From assembly GCF_002007205.1 (NCBI RefSeq), contig NZ_LAZS01000005.1, forward strand, positions 62,001 through 126,000: a stretch of 64,000 bases of DNA, given 5' to 3'. The first letter of the stretch is position 1. The number at the start of each line of letters is the position of its first letter. Below the pieces are notes generated by a model. The model saw only the letters and a program-made list of their open reading frames with translations. It was not told the origin of the DNA and searched no databases. The stretch is from Ensifer adhaerens. Lineage in GTDB: Bacteria > Pseudomonadota > Alphaproteobacteria > Rhizobiales > Rhizobiaceae. Below are positions 32,179 to 40,288 of this stretch, one piece after another. The position numbers were made by a program, and so were the translations under genes.

Positions 32179-32591
32179 GGCTGGTGCCTGTGGGCCTTGG
32201 CGTGCGGGGCGTGTAGCAGCGTGTAGCAGCGTTGCCCCATTCACAGACCTCATTCCTGTGCTTGTCACAGGAATCCAGCAGCGCCGCGTCGGCGGCGCCA
32301 GGAACCCGTTACCGTAGCAGAAGAGTTCATTCACGGCGCGGACGCGCCGTGGCTGGATTTCTGTGACGAGCATAGACATGAGGGAGGGTAACGCTCCGCC
32401 TTTTCGGGCGAACTCTCAGATCGGGGCGCGGATGGTCCGTTTCACGCAACGCAGCGGAACAGACAGCTCTCGCAGACGATCCGGCAGCCGTTCCTCTCGC
32501 ATAGCCCTTGACGAACTCGCTTCGGATGCGCGTGGTTTGGTGCGTGGCCCGCCGCGCGCTAATATGCCGCCTTTGCTGGCTGGAGGCGATC
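32179..32591. repeat. 413-bp gap with palindromic repeat copies
   Basis: A perfect copy of the 23-bp hairpin (ATTCCTGTG-CTTGT-CACAGGAAT) stands at 32,252-32,274 and a degenerate inverted copy at about 32,354-32,391, flanking a GC-rich core. A short direct duplication, GTGTAGCAGC, occurs at 32,211-32,230. It probably ends the upstream operon. Nothing in it supports a gene. Confidence 0.65.
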
Positions 32592-33398
32592 ATGACGTCG
32601 AGCTTCAATGTGCAGAGTGCGGATGGCTATGACCAGTTGATGGGCCGGTGGAGCCGGCAGCTGGCGCCGCTGTTCATCGATTTTGCGGGTATTGCCGACG
32701 GCGAGCGGGTGCTCGACGTCGGCTGCGGGACGGGCAGCCTGACATTTGCGCTGCCGCGTGCGGCTAACCTCAGCGAGATTACCGCGATCGATTTTTCACC
32801 TGTCTTCGTCGCGGCGACGATCAAGGCTAACAGCGACCCCAGGATCAAGGTCCAGCAGGCCGATGCCTGTGCGCTGCCCTTTGCCGATGCGTCCTTTGAT
32901 CGGGCGCTGGCGATGCTGGTGCTGCATTTCGTGCCGGAGGCGGGAAAGGCCGTTGCCGAAATGCGGCGGGTCACCAGGCCGGGTGGGGTGGTTGCCGCCG
33001 TCGTCTGGGATCATTACGGCGGCATGCCGGGCATGCGCATGGTGCTCGATGTGGCAACCATGCTCGACGTCAATGCCGAGCAGGTGCGCAGCCGCTACTG
33101 TTTCCAGCCGATGATGCGGCCGGGCGAGATGATACAGAGCTTTGCGGCGCATGGCCTCGTGGATATCGTGCAAACGTCGTTGATGATCCGCATGGACTAT
33201 CAGTCGTTCGAGGATTTCTGGCAGCCGATCGCGGCGGGCGAGGGACCGCTCGGCAAATATGTGGGCTCACTGGACGCGGGATTGCGGGCCAAGCTCGATG
33301 CGGCGGTCAAGGCCGCCTACCAGGCGGGCCAATCGGATGGCCCGCGGTCGTTTGCGGCGGTGGCTTGGGCTTGTCGGGGCGTCGTTCCCGGGGTGTGA
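32592..33398 (+). CDS. Class I SAM-dependent methyltransferase
   Basis: 268 residues. Motif I is RVLDVGCGTGSLTFALP (about 39-55), the acidic end of strand 2 is AIDFSP, then QQADACALPFADASFDRALA (motifs II/III) and VTRPGGVVAAVVWDHYGG (motif IV region). This is the Methyltransf_11/UbiE-like group that methylates small molecules. The start at 32,592 has GGAGGCG. It lies downstream of the thiourocanate hydratase on the same strand but 413 bp away behind repeats, so it may be a separate unit. Because the DUF917 family is named for S-methyl thiohydantoins, an S-methylating role in the pathway is conceivable. That is speculation. Confidence 0.85.
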   Translation: MTSSFNVQSADGYDQLMGRWSRQLAPLFIDFAGIADGERVLDVGCGTGSLTFALPRAANLSEITAIDFSPVFVAATIKANSDPRIKVQQADACALPFADASFDRALAMLVLHFVPEAGKAVAEMRRVTRPGGVVAAVVWDHYGGMPGMRMVLDVATMLDVNAEQVRSRYCFQPMMRPGEMIQSFAAHGLVDIVQTSLMIRMDYQSFEDFWQPIAAGEGPLGKYVGSLDAGLRAKLDAAVKAAYQAGQSDGPRSFAAVAWACRGVVPGV

Positions 33399-33413
33399 TA
33401 GGGCAATCGTTCG

Positions 33414-33791
33414 TCACTGCGGTGCGGTCGCCTTATCGGAGCTTTCGATTAGCAGAGGGACCGCGGCCTCTCTGCTTTGCAAAGAGAGCGAGGTGCGAGC
33501 CGCAGCGCAGAACCCGTCGAGGTCGCGCTTTATCTCTTCGTGGGCCTTTTCCATAGAGTCGCCAAATGCGCGATGAAACTCAGGCGCAACCCCAGTCGCG
33601 CGCACGTATCCGTTCGCAAACTGTTCATTGGCAGCCAAACCTGGGCAGGCAGCAGCAGCGACCGCTGCCGTTCCCAGATATGACAAGAACTGGTCTTCGG
33701 GAAGTTTCCTGCGTGGGTAGTCTATGTCCCGAGCAAGTACACTGGTGGCGCTGCTGGCAGCGATCACAAGCGAGAGGCACAGTATCTTCAT
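33414..33791 (-). CDS. Small exported protein of unknown function
   Basis: 125 residues with a convincing Sec signal peptide (MKILCLSLVIAASSATSVLA, cleavage before RDIDYP). The mature part is about 105 residues, mostly helical by composition, with two cysteines (AACPGL and GFCAAA) that could pair. I recognise no family. The start has AAGGG at a good distance. It is convergent with the methyltransferase gene, 15 bp apart. Lower GC and more irregular codon choice than its neighbours suggest it may be a recent arrival or weakly constrained. Confidence 0.6.
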   Translation of the reverse strand: MKILCLSLVIAASSATSVLARDIDYPRRKLPEDQFLSYLGTAAVAAAACPGLAANEQFANGYVRATGVAPEFHRAFGDSMEKAHEEIKRDLDGFCAAARTSLSLQSREAAVPLLIESSDKATAPQ

Positions 33792-33933
33792 GTCAGACCC
33801 TTGTTGTTACGGGGAGGTCGCTGCGCGTATGTGCACCGCCTTCTGTGCAACCTGATCGATAGTGCCGATATCGCTTTCAATCAATCGCAAGAATGCCCAG
33901 CGCGCTCGTCATCAACTTCCCAAAGTCTGGCAA

Positions 33934-34695
33934 TCACACCACCGTCTCGCCGCCATCCACCACCAGGATCTGGCCGGTCATGTAGGAGGAGCGGTCGGAG
34001 ACGAGGAAGAGGATCGACTCGGCGATCTCGTCGACGCTGGCCCAGCGGCCGAGCGGCACTTTTTCGCGGATATAGGATTCGATTGCGCCGCGGCCGCCCA
34101 TCTGGGCGATGAAGGGTTCGTTGAAGGGGGTGTCGACCCAGCCGGGGCAAAGCGCGTTGACGCGGATGCCGTGGCGGGCGTAGTCGCCGGCCATCTGCTT
34201 GGTCATGGCGATGACCGCGTGTTTGGTGGTCGTATAGGCGATCATCTCGCGGTCGTAGAGCACGCCCGAGGATGAGGAGGTGTTGAGGATGACGCCGCGG
34301 CCGGCGGCGCGCATCGACGGCATGACCAGCCGCGCTGCCATGAAATGGGCGCGGACATTGAGGTTCCAGGAGCGGTCGAAGCCGGCGACCTCGACCTCTT
34401 CCAGGTCCCCCGCGACCTGGGCACCGGCATGATTGTGCAGGATGTCGATGCGGCCGTGGCGATAGAGGATATCGGCGACGCCATCGGAGAGAGCCGCGTC
34501 ATCCGTGACGTCGATTGCGAGCGCCTCAGCGCTGCCGCCCTTTTCGGCGATCGCCTCGACGGCGGTTGCAGCTGCCGCAAGGCTGCGGTCGACGACGACG
34601 ACGTGGGCGCCCTCGCGCGCCATGATGGCCGCACCCGCCTGACCGATCCCGGAGCCCGCTCCGGTCACGATCGCGACCCGGTCTTTCAGGATCAT
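33934..34695 (-). CDS. Short-chain dehydrogenase/reductase (SDR)
   Basis: 253 residues of the classical SDR family: NAD(P) motif TGAGSGIG at 11-18, an Asp at the end of strand 2 (VVVVDRS) favouring NAD, the NHAG variant of the NNAG motif, the catalytic Ser in NTSSSSG and the YTTTK pair. It follows the second permease gene of the Pot-type importer by 4 bp and has GGGGAG ahead of its ATG, so it belongs to that operon and may oxidise the imported compound. The substrate is unknown; 3-hydroxy acids and polyols are common for this subgroup. Confidence 0.9.
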   Translation of the reverse strand: MILKDRVAIVTGAGSGIGQAGAAIMAREGAHVVVVDRSLAAAATAVEAIAEKGGSAEALAIDVTDDAALSDGVADILYRHGRIDILHNHAGAQVAGDLEEVEVAGFDRSWNLNVRAHFMAARLVMPSMRAAGRGVILNTSSSSGVLYDREMIAYTTTKHAVIAMTKQMAGDYARHGIRVNALCPGWVDTPFNEPFIAQMGGRGAIESYIREKVPLGRWASVDEIAESILFLVSDRSSYMTGQILVVDGGETVV

Positions 34696-34699
34696 GGTT

Positions 34700-35518
34700 T
34701 CACTCCCCGGATTTCGTTTTCTTTTCCCGCATCAGGATGCGGGCGGTCAGGATCAGAAGCAGCGAGGCGACGAGCACCAGCGTCGCGATCGCGTTGATCT
34801 CGGGCGTCACGCCGCGGCGGATCGAGGCGAAGACGTAGATCGGCAGCGTGGTCTTCGAGCCCGCGACGAAGAAGGCGATGATGAAATCGTCGAAGGAGAA
34901 GGTGAAGGCCAGAAGAAAGCCGGCAAGGATCGACGGCAGGATTTGCGGCAACACGATCAGCCGGAAGGTGGTGAGCGGCGTTGCGTAGAGATCGCTCGAG
35001 GCCTCGACGATATCGCGGCCGAGGCTGGCGATGCGGGCCTTCACGATCATCGTCACCAGCGCCATCGAGAACAGGCCGTGAGCGGCGATGATCGAGCCGT
35101 AGCCAAGGCCGAGCTGCGGCGGCTGGTCGCCAGGCCAGATCGTTGCCAGCGCCGGGTTGACGAAGGAGAAGACGGCAACGAGCGCGACCAGCGTCGCGAT
35201 GCCGATGACGACGCCGGGCACGACGATTGCGGCTGCAAACAGCGCATCGAAGATCGCCCGGTTGCGCGGCGCCATCCGCTCCATGCCAAGGGCTGCCATG
35301 GTGCCGAAGATTGCGGCGAGCGTGGCGCTGGTAAAGGCGATCAGCAGGCTGTTCTGCAGCGCCGAAACCAGGAAGGTATTTCCAAGCGCCTTGCCGTACC
35401 AGGCGGTCGAAAACCCGGTGAACTCGCTCGCATTGCGTCCCGCATTGAAGGAGAACAGGACGACCAGCGCGATCGGGGCGTAGAGGAAGAGATAGACGGA
35501 GGAGATGAAGGCGCGCAT
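34700..35518 (-). CDS. ABC transporter permease, PotC/PotI type
   Basis: 272 residues of the BPD_transp_1 family with six predicted membrane segments beginning FISSVYLFLYAPIALVVLFS and ending VLVASLLLILTARIL. The EAA-type loop is EASSDLYATPLTTFRLIVLP (about residues 180-199). It is the second permease of a spermidine/putrescine-type importer. The start overlaps the previous stop as TGATG, so translation is coupled. The transported compound cannot be read from the permease. Confidence 0.92.
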   Translation of the reverse strand: MRAFISSVYLFLYAPIALVVLFSFNAGRNASEFTGFSTAWYGKALGNTFLVSALQNSLLIAFTSATLAAIFGTMAALGMERMAPRNRAIFDALFAAAIVVPGVVIGIATLVALVAVFSFVNPALATIWPGDQPPQLGLGYGSIIAAHGLFSMALVTMIVKARIASLGRDIVEASSDLYATPLTTFRLIVLPQILPSILAGFLLAFTFSFDDFIIAFFVAGSKTTLPIYVFASIRRGVTPEINAIATLVLVASLLLILTARILMREKKTKSGE

Positions 35519-36384
35519 CAGACGAGATCCACCTGTCTTGTGCCGGCGACGCGGAAGGCGATGCGCATCGCCACCATCAGGATCACCACGACGACGGCAA
35601 CCAGCGTGACGGCGATCGCCGAGCCGAAGGGCCAGTTTCGCGATTGCAGGAAGAGATCGACCAGCGCATTGCCGATGAAGAAGACCTTGCCGCCGCCCAA
35701 GAGCTGTGGGATCAGATATTCGCCGAGCAGCAGGATCGTCACCAGCGCCACGCCGGTCATGACACCGGGCAAGGAGAGCGGCAGGGTGACGCCGAAGAAG
35801 GTCGAGACCGGCTTGGCGCCGAGATCGGCGGAGGCTTCGAGCAGGCGGCGGTCGAGTTTTTCAAGGCTGACATAGATCGGCATGATCATCAGCGGCAGGT
35901 AGCCGTAGACGATGCCGAGAAGCACGGCGCCCGGCGTGTTCAGCATCCTGACGTCCTCGATGCCGATCATCGAGAGCAGATTGGGGATCCCGCGCGAGCC
36001 AAGAATGTACATCCAGGCATAGGTGCGCACGAGCAGGCTCGTCCAGAAGGGCACGACGACGAGCGACACGAGGATCAGCCGGTAGCGCGGGTTCGCCTTG
36101 ACCGCCAGATAATAGGCGACCGGATAGGCGATCATCAGGCAGGCGAACGCGCCGACCGGCGCGAGGATCAGCGTGTTCCAGAAAGCCGCCGCACGCGTCG
36201 GCAGGTTGGCGAACTGGGCAAAGGTGAAGGCCGCCTGATAGCCGCCTTCCGGTGCGCGTTCGCCGAAGGCGAAGACCAGCATGGCGATGAAGGGCAGCAC
36301 GAGGAAGATCATCAGCCAGGCGGCAGCCGGCGCCACCAGCGCCGCCGTCACCAGGTTTCTCTTCGTGTTCGTCGCCGCGGTCAT
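35518..36384 (-). CDS. ABC transporter permease, PotB/PotH type
   Basis: 288 residues from the ATG at 36,384; an upstream in-frame ATG at 36,516 lies in the repeat-side leader and is less likely. The first membrane segment is ALVAPAAAWLMIFLVLPFIA, and the coupling loop is EASADLGAKPVSTFFGVTLP. It pairs with the PotC/PotI-type protein encoded next. The ribosome binding site is weak. The 322-bp gap before it carries a repeat element, which may lower permease output relative to the binding protein. Confidence 0.9.
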   Translation of the reverse strand: MTAATNTKRNLVTAALVAPAAAWLMIFLVLPFIAMLVFAFGERAPEGGYQAAFTFAQFANLPTRAAAFWNTLILAPVGAFACLMIAYPVAYYLAVKANPRYRLILVSLVVVPFWTSLLVRTYAWMYILGSRGIPNLLSMIGIEDVRMLNTPGAVLLGIVYGYLPLMIMPIYVSLEKLDRRLLEASADLGAKPVSTFFGVTLPLSLPGVMTGVALVTILLLGEYLIPQLLGGGKVFFIGNALVDLFLQSRNWPFGSAIAVTLVAVVVVILMVAMRIAFRVAGTRQVDLV

Positions 36385-36706
36385 GTGGTTATCCGTTTGA
36401 GTGTCACTTGTATTTCGGTTTTCCCTCAGGGCGGCGAGGGAGCCCGTCATCCGCGCGGTGAGGTGAGCTCCCCATCCGCACGCTAAGGGAAGCCCCTCAT
36501 CCGGCCTGCCGGCCACCTTCTCCCCGCTTGCGGGGCGAAGGGGACTTGTGGCGCCCGCTCGGTCCCTCTCTTCCGGCAGAAGCGAGGGGCAGGGAGCCTG
36601 CCGTTTGTCCCTTCTCCCCGTCAGAACGGGGAGAAGGTGCCGGCAGGCGGATGAGGGGCCATGCCCAGACCGCGCGGGTCACCGCGTGGGGCAGTCACAT
36701 GCCAGA
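36385..36706. repeat. 322-bp gap with a RIME-like element (36,493-36,658)
   Basis: CCCCTCA at 36,493-36,499 and TGAGGGG at 36,652-36,658 bound two hairpins: CTTCTCCCCGC-TT-GCGGGGCGAAG (one mismatch) and CCTTCTCCCCGT-CAGA-ACGGGGAGAAGG. The element separates the binding-protein and permease genes of one operon. No gene is supported. Confidence 0.8.
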
Positions 36707-37867
36707 TCAAGCCGACTTGAAGCGCGCCATCAGCTCGGCGCGGCCGGGGTCGGTGAGCGTCACGGCGGCGCCGAATTCGAGCGGCGTCAGCGCGGCTTCG
36801 TCCGGATAGACGATCTTGTTTCCGGTCACGTCGACCGGAAGCAGCCTCATGACGCGGCTGTCGGTCGTCGGCGCGCCGTTGGCAATGTGCTCCTTCATGG
36901 CGTTTTCCGGCGCCATCAGATAGTTGAGCAGGGCGTAGCCGGCGGCCTTGTTGGCGGCACTCTTCGGGATCGCGTAGAAGTCCGACCAGATCTCGCCACC
37001 ATCCTTGCCGAGCACGAACTGGATTTCCGGCATGTCGCGGTTGAGCTGGGCGCCGTCATTGGTCCAGCACATGGTCATCCAGGCATCGGTCGCGCGCATC
37101 GACGGCTGGTAGTCGCTGTTGATGGCGTAGAGATGCGGCTTCACCTTGATCAGCAGTTCCTCGGCCTTGGCGAGTTCGTCCGGCTTGATCGAGTTGAAGG
37201 AGTAGCCGAGCGAGACCAGCGCGTTGCCGATGGTGGTGAGCTGGTAGTCGTGCACCATGGCGCGGCCGTCGCCCTCGGTCATGGCGATCTCGAAGAATTC
37301 CTTCCAGCTTGTCACCGGCTTCTTGATCTTCGCCGAGTTGACCGCGATGCCGGTCGTGCCCCAGTTCTTCGGCACGGCATAGGTCTTGCCGTCGACGATG
37401 CCCTCGTTGGTGAAGCGGGCCGTCTCGGTCGCGGCGTCGTAGTTCGGCAGCTTGGACATATCGAGCTCGTCGATGAGGCCGAGCTTCACATAGGTCGAGA
37501 TCGTGTAGTTGGTGGGAACGAAGAGATCCCAGCCGGTGCCGCCCGCCTGGAGTTTCGCCAGCATCTCTTCGTTGGAGCCGAAGACATTGACCTCGACGGC
37601 GACGCCGGTTGCGGCCTGGAAGGCCTCGAAGGTCGCCGGATCATGGTAGTTCGGCCAGGTGGCGATCGACATCTGCGTGCCGAGGTCGCCGGCAAAGGCG
37701 GTGGAATTGAAGAGGCCGGGCTGGCGCGCGAGCACGGCGGTCGCAAGACCGAGGCCGGTGACGCCGAGGAAGTGGCGGCGGGTGACCGAGCCGCGCTTCA
37801 GGCGCATCAGTTCGTCGGAGAGCTGATCGGCTGTGATAGGGGCATTTTCTCTGTACCATTTGCTCAT
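36707..37867 (-). CDS. ABC transporter substrate-binding protein, PotD/PotF type
   Basis: 386 residues of the COG0687 family. A twin-arginine signal lies at about 34-55 (VTRRHFLGVTGLGLATAVLA). The mature protein shows SIATWPNYHDPATFEAF, FVPTNYTISTYVKLGLIDEL and NWGTTGIAVN, as in polyamine-type receptors. The family binds polyamines but also other cationic or zwitterionic molecules. The importer is flanked by the ergothioneine-type cluster on one side and a LuxR gene on the other, so a betaine or imidazole ligand is possible. The start has AAAGGGAAC upstream. Confidence 0.9.
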   Translation of the reverse strand: MSKWYRENAPITADQLSDELMRLKRGSVTRRHFLGVTGLGLATAVLARQPGLFNSTAFAGDLGTQMSIATWPNYHDPATFEAFQAATGVAVEVNVFGSNEEMLAKLQAGGTGWDLFVPTNYTISTYVKLGLIDELDMSKLPNYDAATETARFTNEGIVDGKTYAVPKNWGTTGIAVNSAKIKKPVTSWKEFFEIAMTEGDGRAMVHDYQLTTIGNALVSLGYSFNSIKPDELAKAEELLIKVKPHLYAINSDYQPSMRATDAWMTMCWTNDGAQLNRDMPEIQFVLGKDGGEIWSDFYAIPKSAANKAAGYALLNYLMAPENAMKEHIANGAPTTDSRVMRLLPVDVTGNKIVYPDEAALTPLEFGAAVTLTDPGRAELMARFKSA

Positions 37868-37937
37868 GACGCTGTTCCCTTTATCGTTTGACGTTCATGC
37901 GTAGGCGGCAGAACCGGCTTGATAAGGCCGGGAGATT

Positions 37938-39020
37938 TCAGGCTGGAAAGATGTGCAGCGCGTTCGGATCGAAGGCGAGGCCGACCTTTTCGCCAGGCTC
38001 GACCAGCTCGCTGTCGCCGAGCGTGCGGCGGTCGGCCGTCACGAGGAAGTCGCCGAGACCGTCGACCGCGACGGAATATTCGACCGCTGACCCCAGGAAG
38101 ATCCGGTGGGTGACGGTGCCGGCCAATGTCTCGGCGGTCGCCGCGCCGTTGCGCGTCAGGCGGATCGCCTCGGGCCGGAGTGCCACCATGGCCGCCCCAC
38201 GTGTGCCGTTGACCGCGGGGGCGGCAAAACGCGTGCCGTTGGCGAGCTCGATCGAGGCGTTGCCGTCGACGGTCGCCGAGATGCGGTTGGTCTTGCCGAC
38301 GAAATCGGCGACGAAGAGGCTTGCAGGCCGGTCGTAGATTTCCTGCGGCGGGCCGACCTGGACGATGCGGCCGGCATTCATGACGCAGACGAAATCGCTC
38401 ATCGACAGCGCTTCCTCCTGGTCGTGGGTAACGAGCACGAAGGTGATGCCGAGTTCGCGCTGCAGCGTCTGCAGCTCGATCTGCATGGCGGTGCGCAGCT
38501 TCTTGTCGAGGGCTGCCAAGGGTTCGTCGAGCAGAAGCACCTTCGGCTTGTTGACGATGGCGCGGGCGAGCGCCACGCGCTGCTGCTGGCCGCCGGACAT
38601 TTCGTGGATGCGGCGTTTGCCGAAGCTGCCGAGCCGCACCATTTCCAGTGCCTCCTGGGCGCGGCGGGAAATCTCCGATCCGGCGATGCGCGGCCGCATC
38701 TGCCTCAGGCCGTAGGAGACGTTGGCCTCGACATCGAGATGGGGGAACAGCGCATAGTGCTGGAACACCATATTGACCGGGCGGCGGTAGGCCGCAACGC
38801 CGTTCATCGGCTCGCCGCTGATGAACACCGTGCCCTCGCTCGGCTGCTCGAAGCCGCCGATCATGCGCAGACACGTGGTCTTGCCGCAACCCGATGGCCC
38901 GAGAAGCGCCATGAAGGCGCCGCGCGGCACCTGAAGATTGATGTCGGAAACGGCCGTCACGGCGCCATAACGTTTGGCGACCGAACGGAACTCGATGTCG
39001 TTCGTCGAAGCGGATGTCAC
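37938..39020 (-). CDS. ABC transporter ATP-binding protein, PotA/PotG type
   Basis: 360 residues from a GTG start with AGGGAACAG before it. All motifs are canonical: Walker A GPSGCGKTT, signature MSGGQQQRVALARAI, Walker B LLLDEPLAALD and VTHDQEEAL. A C-terminal TOBE domain spans about 275-358 (FAAPAVNGTRGAAMVALRPE). It is the first gene of the importer operon, 70 bp before the binding-protein gene. It is divergent from the LuxR gene at 39,208. Confidence 0.93.
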   Translation of the reverse strand: MTSASTNDIEFRSVAKRYGAVTAVSDINLQVPRGAFMALLGPSGCGKTTCLRMIGGFEQPSEGTVFISGEPMNGVAAYRRPVNMVFQHYALFPHLDVEANVSYGLRQMRPRIAGSEISRRAQEALEMVRLGSFGKRRIHEMSGGQQQRVALARAIVNKPKVLLLDEPLAALDKKLRTAMQIELQTLQRELGITFVLVTHDQEEALSMSDFVCVMNAGRIVQVGPPQEIYDRPASLFVADFVGKTNRISATVDGNASIELANGTRFAAPAVNGTRGAAMVALRPEAIRLTRNGAATAETLAGTVTHRIFLGSAVEYSVAVDGLGDFLVTADRRTLGDSELVEPGEKVGLAFDPNALHIFPA

Positions 39021-39207
39021 GTCTGTTCCCTGCGGTTGTTATCGGATGTCGCCAGGAATCTCCCGCCCTGGCGCTCCACCGTCATTGACACGCAGCCTAG
39101 TCACCGCGTGCCCTGCCGGTATATACCCCGAGAGAGGTATTTCAACGCAGATTGCTCTGTGTGAGGAGTATACCCTTGAAGCTGTTGGTATCGGCCGGGG
39201 GAGCGGA

Positions 39208-40011
39208 TTGAGCGTCGATCTCGAAGGATTTTTTCAGGTCATGGCGCCGCTGGTGGCGGGTGCTCCGCTTGAGGACGAGGCGGTCGGCACTGCCTATCGC
39301 CAGCTTATGTCGACGCTGATGACCTTCGACTACGTGGTCGTCTTTGCCTATCGCGGCAAGGAGCGGCCGATCGACCTCTACAGCACCTTCAACGCCAAGG
39401 ATCATGTGCTCTTCGTCAGCCTCTATCAGGCGGGTCCGTACCTGCTCGACCCCTTCTATCACGCGGCGATAAAGGGCGAGCCCGGCGTCTGGCGGATGCG
39501 GGAGCTTGCGCCGGACCGGTTCTTTTCCTCGGAATATTACCGCACCTACTACGTGCAGACCGGGCTTGCGGAGGAGGTTGGCTTCTTCGTGCCGGTCGAC
39601 GGGCAGATCACCGTGGTTCTGTCGCTGATGCGACGGGAGGCGACCGGCACGTTCAGTGCTGCCGAGTTTGCGCTGTTGAAGAAGGTCGAGCCGCTGGTCG
39701 CCGCGCTGGTGCGGCACCACTGGGCGGGGCTTGCTCGCCGGTTTGACGCGGCCCTCGCGAAAACCGGGCGCAGCAGGCGCAAGGCGACGCACCCGCCCGC
39801 TGACGGCGTCTGGCAGCACCTCAATCTGACGGACCGGGAATCCTCGATCATCGAACTGGTGTTGCAGGGCCATTCGTCAGAATCGATCGGCCTCAGGCTC
39901 GGCATCTCCACCGGTACCGTCAAGGTCCACCGCCGCAACGTCTATCGTAAGCTCGGCATTTCCTCGCAGACGCAGCTCCTGTCGCTCTATCTGAGAAACC
40001 TCGGGCAATAA
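39208..40011 (+). CDS. LuxR family transcriptional regulator
   Basis: About 267 residues. The N-terminal 170 residues form a sensing domain with many aromatics (FDYVVVFAYRGKERPIDLY, LLDPFYHAAIKGEPGVWRMR) and are not a receiver. The C-terminal GerE HTH runs over the last 65 residues (NLTDRESSIIELVLQGHSSE, then TGTVKVHRRNVYRKLGIS). The start is uncertain: TTG at 39,208 follows GGGGGAG, but the frame is open back to 38,974. It is divergent from the Pot-type importer, its likely target. It may respond to the imported compound rather than to a quorum signal. Confidence 0.8.
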   Translation: MSVDLEGFFQVMAPLVAGAPLEDEAVGTAYRQLMSTLMTFDYVVVFAYRGKERPIDLYSTFNAKDHVLFVSLYQAGPYLLDPFYHAAIKGEPGVWRMRELAPDRFFSSEYYRTYYVQTGLAEEVGFFVPVDGQITVVLSLMRREATGTFSAAEFALLKKVEPLVAALVRHHWAGLARRFDAALAKTGRSRRKATHPPADGVWQHLNLTDRESSIIELVLQGHSSESIGLRLGISTGTVKVHRRNVYRKLGISSQTQLLSLYLRNLGQ

Positions 40012-40187
40012 TCGCTCGATCCATGCACCGCTAACAGTCGGTTCGATCGTCCGCCTGCGCTGCCCTTTTCCGCTTTCAACAAGCCTACGCCGTCTGGCGC
40101 CCGCCGGCGGCTGCTGCCTTTGCGTGCGACCGTCGCGGCTGCTCAACCGTCTCTTCACAAACGTGATCGCTCATTTGCCAAACGCTA

Positions 40188-40260
40188 TTGACAAAATTTT
40201 CACGTCATGAAATTTCTTTCATCAGCGGATAAAAATATCACGTGGTGCAAAAAATATCAT
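40188..40260 (+). promoter_or_regulatory. Promoter/operator region of the polyol locus
   Basis: An AT-rich block contains TTGACA (40,188-40,193), a dyad TTTCA-CGTCA-TGAAA (40,198-40,212) and two direct repeats AAAATATCAC/T (40,232-40,241 and 40,251-40,260, 19 bp apart). Related AATATCAC and ATCACGT motifs stand upstream of the DeoR gene at 55,428. They are candidate sites for the SorC or DeoR regulator. Confidence 0.45.
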
Positions 40261-40288
40261 GCACCGCAACAAGAGCCGGGTGGAGACG

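Noticed and set aside
30280-32379. Minus-strand open frame of 699 codons over the urocanase-like gene
   Set aside because: It starts in a repeat, is antisense to a conserved enzyme along its whole length, and resembles no protein family.
32363-32632. Short open frame of 89 codons before the methyltransferase
   Set aside because: It begins in a repeat copy and overlaps the methyltransferase start in another frame; composition is not protein-like.
34700-39020. Firm assignment of the Pot-type importer to spermidine/putrescine
   Set aside because: Family membership does not fix the ligand, and the operon carries an SDR gene and sits beside betaine catabolism, so polyamine is only one option.
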